From positions 248,001 through 312,000 of the forward strand of contig OY730175.1 in assembly GCA_963422465.1 (NCBI GenBank): a stretch of DNA of 64,000 nt. The letters are read 5' to 3'. Below, in pieces: positions 58,489 to 64,000 of this stretch. Source of the stretch: Lichina pygmaea. Taxonomy: Eukaryota; Ascomycota; Lichinomycetes; Lichinales; Lichinaceae. Position numbers and translations under genes: made by a program. Position 1 is the first letter of the stretch. Every line of letters starts with the position of its first letter. The notes beneath the pieces were generated by a model. That model did no database searches, was not told the origin of the DNA, and saw nothing but the letters and a program-made list of their open reading frames with translations.

Positions 58489-59660
58489 ACACCGCTCGCC
58501 GTCTCCACCTCTCTGGCTGGGCCGATCATCGCTATCGGTGACAGACAGTGCTCGACTCTCCCTCCTGCCTGCGCGCCATTCAATCCCACTCTTGAGCTCC
58601 TCCGAGGCCATTTCGGGGACTCATTCCCTAGACCAACGAGGAAATGTACCGGCCAGCCCAATCTAATGCAACAACATCCGTCTCACCGCCTCATTATCTC
58701 ACCATCTCACCATCCGACAGTCTGACCGTCTGACTGTCTGACCGTCCAACCCGATTGTAATTTCTTTGCAACTACATCGCTCAGACAACACAGAAATATA
58801 TACACACACGCACACACAAAAAAAAAGGAACATCGCATCATTGCTGTCCCCACTACGGGTCTTTTGAAGAATCGATCGAGAGTGTCTTAGGTGCAGGGGG
58901 AAAGGGTGTCTGGGACAGTGAGGGCCAGAGCGAGAGCTACAGACGAGGGCTAAGAGTGAGGGACAGAGTGAGGGCGAGGCTTGGGGTGGGATACAGGTAG
59001 TTGATATAAGGGAGAGAGGAGTGGGGGAGACAAGCGTGGGAGAGGAGAGGAGGGAGGGCAAGGGAGAGATTGTATTAGTATAAACTCCTAGCTTGTCTTC
59101 TTCTTCTGCCTCTGTTCTTTCTTTCTTTCTTTCTTTCTTCCAAGGACTTTGACGTTTGTGGTCTGGCATCTATTTTCCCTCTTCTCTTTTGTTTCTTCTC
59201 TCTTCTCTTTCTCTCTTGCTTTCCTTCATCTTCCCTTTCCCACTTCTTTCTTCCTCTCTCTTTCTCCTCTTGTTCTTTTCCAAATCCCTGTCACTCAATC
59301 AGCCCACCAACAGTTTTCTCCTGAACTAAAACTATTGATTGTATTCCAAGTACTATCACAGCCGACACTCGTGACCTTCAGTTCCACTCTCCATCAATAC
59401 TTATAATCTCAATACCACCTCTTTTTGTGTTTTTTTCAGCTTTCTCTTCCTGTCTTCCTACTCTCCTCTCTCCTCTAAGAATCTGTCTCTTCACATCCTA
59501 GCTTCATTACTCTATCTATTTCCAATCATAGTCTCTACTCTAGCGTTCATCTCCACAGTCTTCCTATCCAGCCTCATCTCCCATCCTTCTTATCAAGGGC
59601 TCTGTGCTCTCATAACTGGCAGACAAACCTTTTTTCCACCAAAAAAGCTTGTTGTGAGAG
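58489..59660. other. Gene-free C/T-rich stretch
   Basis: Contains a CTGTCTGACCGT-like tandem near 58718-58748, a GAGG-rich block 58900-59060, (TCTT)n at about 59117-59141, and long pyrimidine tracts. No gene. Confidence 0.6.
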
Positions 59661-59675
59661 ATACAGTGTGTCACA

Positions 59676-60987
59676 CAAATGGGGCCCATACATCCGACGG
59701 ACATACGACCGCGCCACGCAGCAGTCCCGCGCTCTCACCGCGCTAACTGAGTCCACCTGGGGGGCAAGCTTTACCAGGGCCTGACTGATCTACACTGCAG
59801 TAGTCCGCCCATGCCTGACGTACAGCGCAACTATATGGGCTCCACTGGAGGGCACCCTTCGGCCAGCCAAACAACACTGGATTGGAGAACCCCTGGAACG
59901 TGTGCAGCAGCGATGCCTCCGGACAGTTACCGGCGCCTTCAAGGCCACCAGCCGGCAGACTCTTGAACACGAAGCAGCAGTCCCACCACTCCGCGCCCAC
60001 ATAGCACGCTTACAACTCCAAGCACGCGCACGCTTGGCAGCCTCCGGATCCCCACAGGAGATCAACATTGCATGCCGCCGCCTACGAGGCCAGCTCGCAC
60101 CACAACGCGGACCCCGCCGGACCCCCGGCCCCACGCCGGGCAACATGAAACACGAATGGGCCAGGGATATCCTCTGGCGCCAACAGCAACGCATGGAGGA
60201 CATCTCCTCCAACCTGGGCCTCCCCCCGTGGTCTGACCACCCCCACCGGGAGTCCGCCCAGGATCCGATGAACAGCCGCCCACCCCCACAGACACTATGG
60301 CAGGCCTACCAGCTGGCTGAGCAGTGGTGCTGGGACTGATGGCGTGAACTAGAAGGCGGCCCACCAGTGCTCCACCGCACCACTGACCCAGACCCTGGAG
60401 GAGGATGGAAAACAGAAAACATGCCGCACAAGACGGCGGCCCTCCGCCTCCACGCTGGCCTCCCGAAGCCACACAGCAGCCTCCTCACCCAACTCCGCAC
60501 AGGAAAGATCGGCTTGGCAGGCTTCCTGCACACCTGCCGGGTCCCCGGCATTGAATCCCCAGCCTGCCCCTGTAGGTGGCAGCAGGAGACTGCCAAACAC
60601 ATAGTGCTGGACTGTCCCAGGTTCCACAGGGAACAAAGGCAGCTGTGCCAGGCAGTCCCCACTACTGACTTGCAGCAGCTAACTTCCAACCCCCGGACAG
60701 CCGCCGTGGTGACAACATGGTTCCTACAACTCAATCTTCTCTCCCAGTTCTTCTGGGCCCAGGACCAGCTTCCCCCTGCTTGACTGCAAAGCAGTCACAT
60801 TATCTGTTCACAGTCGCTTGATAGGTGGATCCCCAGCGGGGGGTCAGAGGGGAGGTTTTTTACTCTAGGGCTACATGTCTAATCATGTGACCTGGTGGCT
60901 TTCCTTACCAGCTTATAGATTCCCAGCATATTCTAGCCTAGCTAGCTTTAGAATGGAGTAGGAATTCATACATACATACATACATAC
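59676..60987 (+). mobile_element. 5'-truncated LINE (Tad1/I-like non-LTR retrotransposon)
   Basis: Encodes the C-terminal part of a LINE ORF2: IYTAVVRPCLTYSATIWAP (end of the reverse-transcriptase region), QQRCLRTVTGAFKATSRQTL, LQARARLAASG, and the terminal zinc knuckle CPCRWQQETAKHIVLDC (C-x-C-x8-H-x4-C). Two in-frame stops lie at 59782-59784 and 60337-60339, both TGA. The 3' end is a (CATA)n tail. A 15-bp direct repeat ATACAGTGTGTCACA flanks the insertion (59661-59675 and 60988-61002), the mark of target-primed reverse transcription. The 5' two thirds of the element are missing, so it was dead on arrival. Confidence 0.88.
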
Positions 60988-61002
60988 ATACAGTGTGTCA
61001 CA

Positions 61003-61773
61003 ACACAAAAAAACCCTGGGGTAATTTAAGAAAACAAGTGCTAGAGTTCCATCCGCCAAAACGTCGAGTACATTCAAACTTCGGTTGATCATCCTACGCA
61101 AAGCTCATATGTGCGTGACTGAATCGATCGGTAAGACGGAGAGACCGGTTGAGCTGCTGCCAGCTAGCTATGCACCGTACTCTACGTACCTCAGAGACCA
61201 CCCTTGGCGTTTTTCTGGCTAAGCAGGTGGAGACTCGACATGTCGAGTCTAGATACCCTAGCGACGTGGTCAGGCAGATCCTAGTTGGGTCGTGGCTGGA
61301 TCGTAGCTGGATCGTAGCTGGGTCCGTGGTCAAACATGATACGTAGCTGAGAAGAAATACCCCTCAAAGTCTGTTCTTCCGCTCAGACAGTTTCACATGT
61401 TTCTTTGTGACATACTCGTCACTGAGGATCGTCCAGGTCATGTTGCTCATGTCACGTTGCCCGCGTCACTGCGTTAGTGATTCAGTCGATTGAAAGTCAC
61501 TACGCTACCCCTGGAGACCACTTCCAGTCGTCTTTCAGGGGCATGTGCAGCTCTTGCAATCGTATGTGTGTTATGTGTGTGTGAAAGTCTGGTGGGATTC
61601 CAATAGATTCACTGATTGGGTATATATATGTCCGGCCACCAGGGCTCGTAGGAAAGCCGCCGTTGGCATCCCAAGCAATAAATCATACATCACGGGGGAA
61701 AAAAAAGAAGAAGAGAAGCTGCTGACGATGGCGAGCTCAGTCTCAAGCCAAGCAAAAGTTCAGGGTAAGCCCG
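61003..61773. other. Intergenic stretch, no supported gene
   Basis: A GGATCGTAGCT tandem (about 61285-61325) and a Tyr/Val-rich spurious frame near 61545. Nothing recognised. Confidence 0.5.
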
Positions 61774-63529
61774 TCATACATCGTCTCCCCCACCTGCAGC
61801 TACTTGGCTTGGCCGCGTTGGCCTGGCCGCGTCGTCACTTCGGGCACCCGCGGCGTCCAAGGTTGCCATATTTGTCGCGGCATGGGCTTCGGCGTCTGGG
61901 GCTGCGGTCTGAGAAGTGGCGTCGTCCGATCCGACAACTCGGCCATCGTGATTCCCCCTGGCGGGGGCGTCCTCGACATCCACAATCTGGCCACCGTTGT
62001 CCCTCCTGAAGAGACCGCTCCCGCATGCCCTCTGCAAGCACTGGCCCGCAGAGAGTCGGGTCTGGGGCATCTTCACCACCATGTGCTTGATGATATCGAC
62101 GACCGAGTCGTTGGACCTGGCCAAGTCGGCGACCTGCCTGACGACGATATCGGACCACACCTCGATCCGGTTTCCGACTGGGAGATGGTCGACGCGCGCA
62201 TGACGAGGACGGCCGACGATGGACTCCAGCATGATGATACCGGCGGACCAAATGTCCACCGAGGCGAGATAGGCCGTGCTCTGGATTCTGTTGCCAACAG
62301 GGACGACCTCGGGCGCGGCGTAGAGTCTCGTCCCGGAGAAAGAGTTCAAGAGCGCGTCGACCGTAGCCAGCTTCGAGAGGCCAAAGTCCGACACGACGAT
62401 GGAGAGCGGGTCCAACCTGGTCACGACCAAGTTCGCCGGCTTGAGATTGCGGTGTACCACGCCACGCTCATGCAGGTGGTGAAGGCCGAGGAGCATCTGG
62501 CGAGCAGTGCTGAGATATCGCCGAGGCCCGAGATCGGGAATATCCTCCAGACTTCCCATCGGATAGAAGGGCATCAGGAGGAAGGGCTCGGGCGTCTCCG
62601 AGTACGCGATGATGTGCATGACGTGTTGCTTCTCGCAAGATGAGCCCGGGCCACAACACAAACGACCGCGACACACTTACGTGTGGGTCCTTGTTCACCT
62701 TCGCAACATCCTCCTCGATACCGTCGAACCAACCAATCTCACGCAGCCTCCTGTTCTCGTCCGTCGGACCCTTTACGTTGAACGTCTTGGCGGCGTACAA
62801 CCGTCCCTTGTGCACGTCGACGAGCCTGCGAACCAGCCCGAACCGACTTCGGCCAATCGCCCCATCGTCATAGCACACGGTTAGGGCGTCGAGGGGCGAG
62901 TGGGATGCCATGCTTCCCAGACCCCAGCCGCGGACAGGGGCAGGTGCGGCGTCGCATCGTCGGAGGAACGAACGCAGGTTCCGGCGGTATTCACGCCGGC
63001 CCGTGCGATGGTTGGGGAAGTCGATCTTGAACGCTAGCCCGTCGACGTTCGGGACGTATACCATAACTTCCTCCCACCCCCTGCTGAAGCCTGGCTCGAA
63101 GGACAGAAGTCGCTTACACTTGCTCGACCCCGGCGTCCTGAGTCCGCCATTGCAGCGGACGGCCGCTCCGAACCTCGACCAGTTGAAAATCTCCACCTGG
63201 AATTGCAGGTCGAGGGTGATGGAGAAATGCTCGCGGCTGATGCCTGGCGTTCCTGGGTGTCCTAGCACAACATCACAGACACCTGGATCAGTGCCGAACA
63301 GCCAGCCCCGCCTGGGATCCTTGGGCAGCCTATCGAGATGGAGCAGGATACGGTGGCCGAGCCTGGATGCGGCCTCGGGGGACGGCGGTCGGGCCGGCGT
63401 GGGCTCTTGCACAAAGTCCCCAGTCTCGGCGAGGAAGAAATGGACGTTCGCCGGGAGGGCGAAGGCACCTCTCGCTCGGTCTCCGAGATCGCAGGCTGTC
63501 AAGACAGCGAAGAGATTAGGATCATACAT
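61774..63529 (-). CDS. FHA-domain protein kinase with an HRN (not HRD) catalytic loop
   Basis: Exons 63529-62681 and 62631-61774 (49-nt intron, GTAAGT...GCGAG) give 568 residues. FHA domain at about residues 70-150 (GWLFGTDPGVCDVVLG, GISREHFSITLD, FNWSRFGAAV), which binds phosphothreonine. Kinase domain: Gly loop GRSRFGLVRRLV (near 223), Lys in YAAKTF, hinge-like LLMPFYPMGSLED, then GVVHRNLKPANLVV with Asn345 where the catalytic Asp of HRD is expected, and an intact SDFGLSK (365-367) and APEV. Codon AAT sits at 62448-62446; GAT would give Asp. FHA plus kinase recalls Rad53/Cds1 but the order and sequence do not allow that name. The ATG at 63529 (MYDPNLFAVL) is preferred; an in-frame ATG at 63775 would add 82 residues of unlike composition. 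Confidence 0.85.
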
Positions 63530-63775
63530 GTCAACGAGCCAACTGTTAGACCTGGGACGATGGCGGAAAGAAGACGACGGAGAGATGAAGACGGAAAGAA
63601 CCAGCGAGCTTGCAGTGAGCAGCCCATCACACCCCGACGTGGCCCGGAATGGCCCCACCTGCGGAAACGGCCCCGTTTGGACCCGTTCGCGCATCGGGGC
63701 CCGACCTGCATATCTGGCTCGATGTGGGCTCTGGAGTTTGATTTCATTCCTACGCCGGTCTGGCCGTTGAGCCAT

Positions 63776-64000
63776 GCAGAGCCTGTAGAAGATTGTTCAC
63801 TTCTTGTGGATCATAGACTTGGAGGCCTCACACATTCAGCGTACAGTACACCCCCCCTGGGCTGTACGGATCATACCGGTACGCACCGAAAGGAAAGCTC
63901 CCCAAATTCCCGTAGGGGAATTCGGAAAACCACAGTAATGAGGGATCGTATATCTTTGTGGAATATATACGTTTCGTACGAGCCATCTCTCGATACAGCA
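63776..64000. other. Window end: GTAC-rich DNA with sequence resembling the inverted-repeat arms
   Basis: Around 63898-63936, CTCCCCAAATTCCCGTAGGGG and GGAAAACCACAG resemble CCCCCCAAACCCCTAGGGG and GAAAACCAGC in the right repeat arm (25976-26010). The match is short and imperfect, and the sequence runs off the window. Confidence 0.35.

Overview
The window is about 64 kb of filamentous-ascomycete nuclear DNA, most likely a Sordariomycete and probably Hypocreales (an inference from protein style, not tested). The evidence is many short spliceosomal introns (44-170 nt, mostly GTRNGT...CTGAC/CTAAC...YAG), single-copy eukaryotic housekeeping genes, a cellular RNA-dependent RNA polymerase, and fungal transposons with RIP-like C-to-T changes. 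There is one 200-N assembly gap (14537-14736). Gene models were spliced by eye. Where exon sums are divisible by three and the join restores a known family motif I treat the model as firm.

Left third (1-19.4 kb): the 3' part of a single-pass membrane protein; a GDT1/TMEM165-type Golgi cation transporter (minus) divergent from a telobox Myb protein; RPS4; a fungal DUF7924-like protein; a second telobox-like Myb/SANT protein carrying the gap; and an 11-exon mitochondrial D-lactate dehydrogenase (cytochrome). Gene-poor stretches hold minisatellites and long poly-G tracts.

Repeat island (about 20-28 kb): an almost intact pogo/Fot1-type DNA transposon with perfect 40-bp terminal inverted repeats and TA target duplications. 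Immediately beside it lies a pair of inverted repeat arms flanking half of a PD-(D/E)XK-like gene, whose other half lies just outside the right arm. The arms carry further insertions, including one copy of a 174-176 bp Tc1-type MITE whose second copy is at 33.0 kb. A small secreted-protein gene follows.

Middle (28.9-44.1 kb): an uncharacterised 1083-residue coiled-coil protein, a full-length RdRP of the SAD-1/Rdp1 type (RNA silencing), and Elongator subunit ELP6 swollen by low-complexity sequence.

Right third (45-64 kb): a candidate secreted cysteine-containing protein, RPL37 with a 4-nt first exon, an RS-rich nuclear protein divergent from kinetochore protein Sos7, a DCAF11/LEC14B-type WD40 protein, Sec61 gamma, a CPSF6-like RRM protein, a 5'-truncated LINE with a 15-bp target duplication, and an FHA-domain kinase whose catalytic HRD aspartate is Asn.

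The genes share no single pathway; this is ordinary mixed fungal gene order. The most unusual content is the nested repeat island, the likely pseudokinase, telobox-like palindromes near two genes together with two telobox proteins, and dense GTAC palindrome clusters in most intergenic regions.
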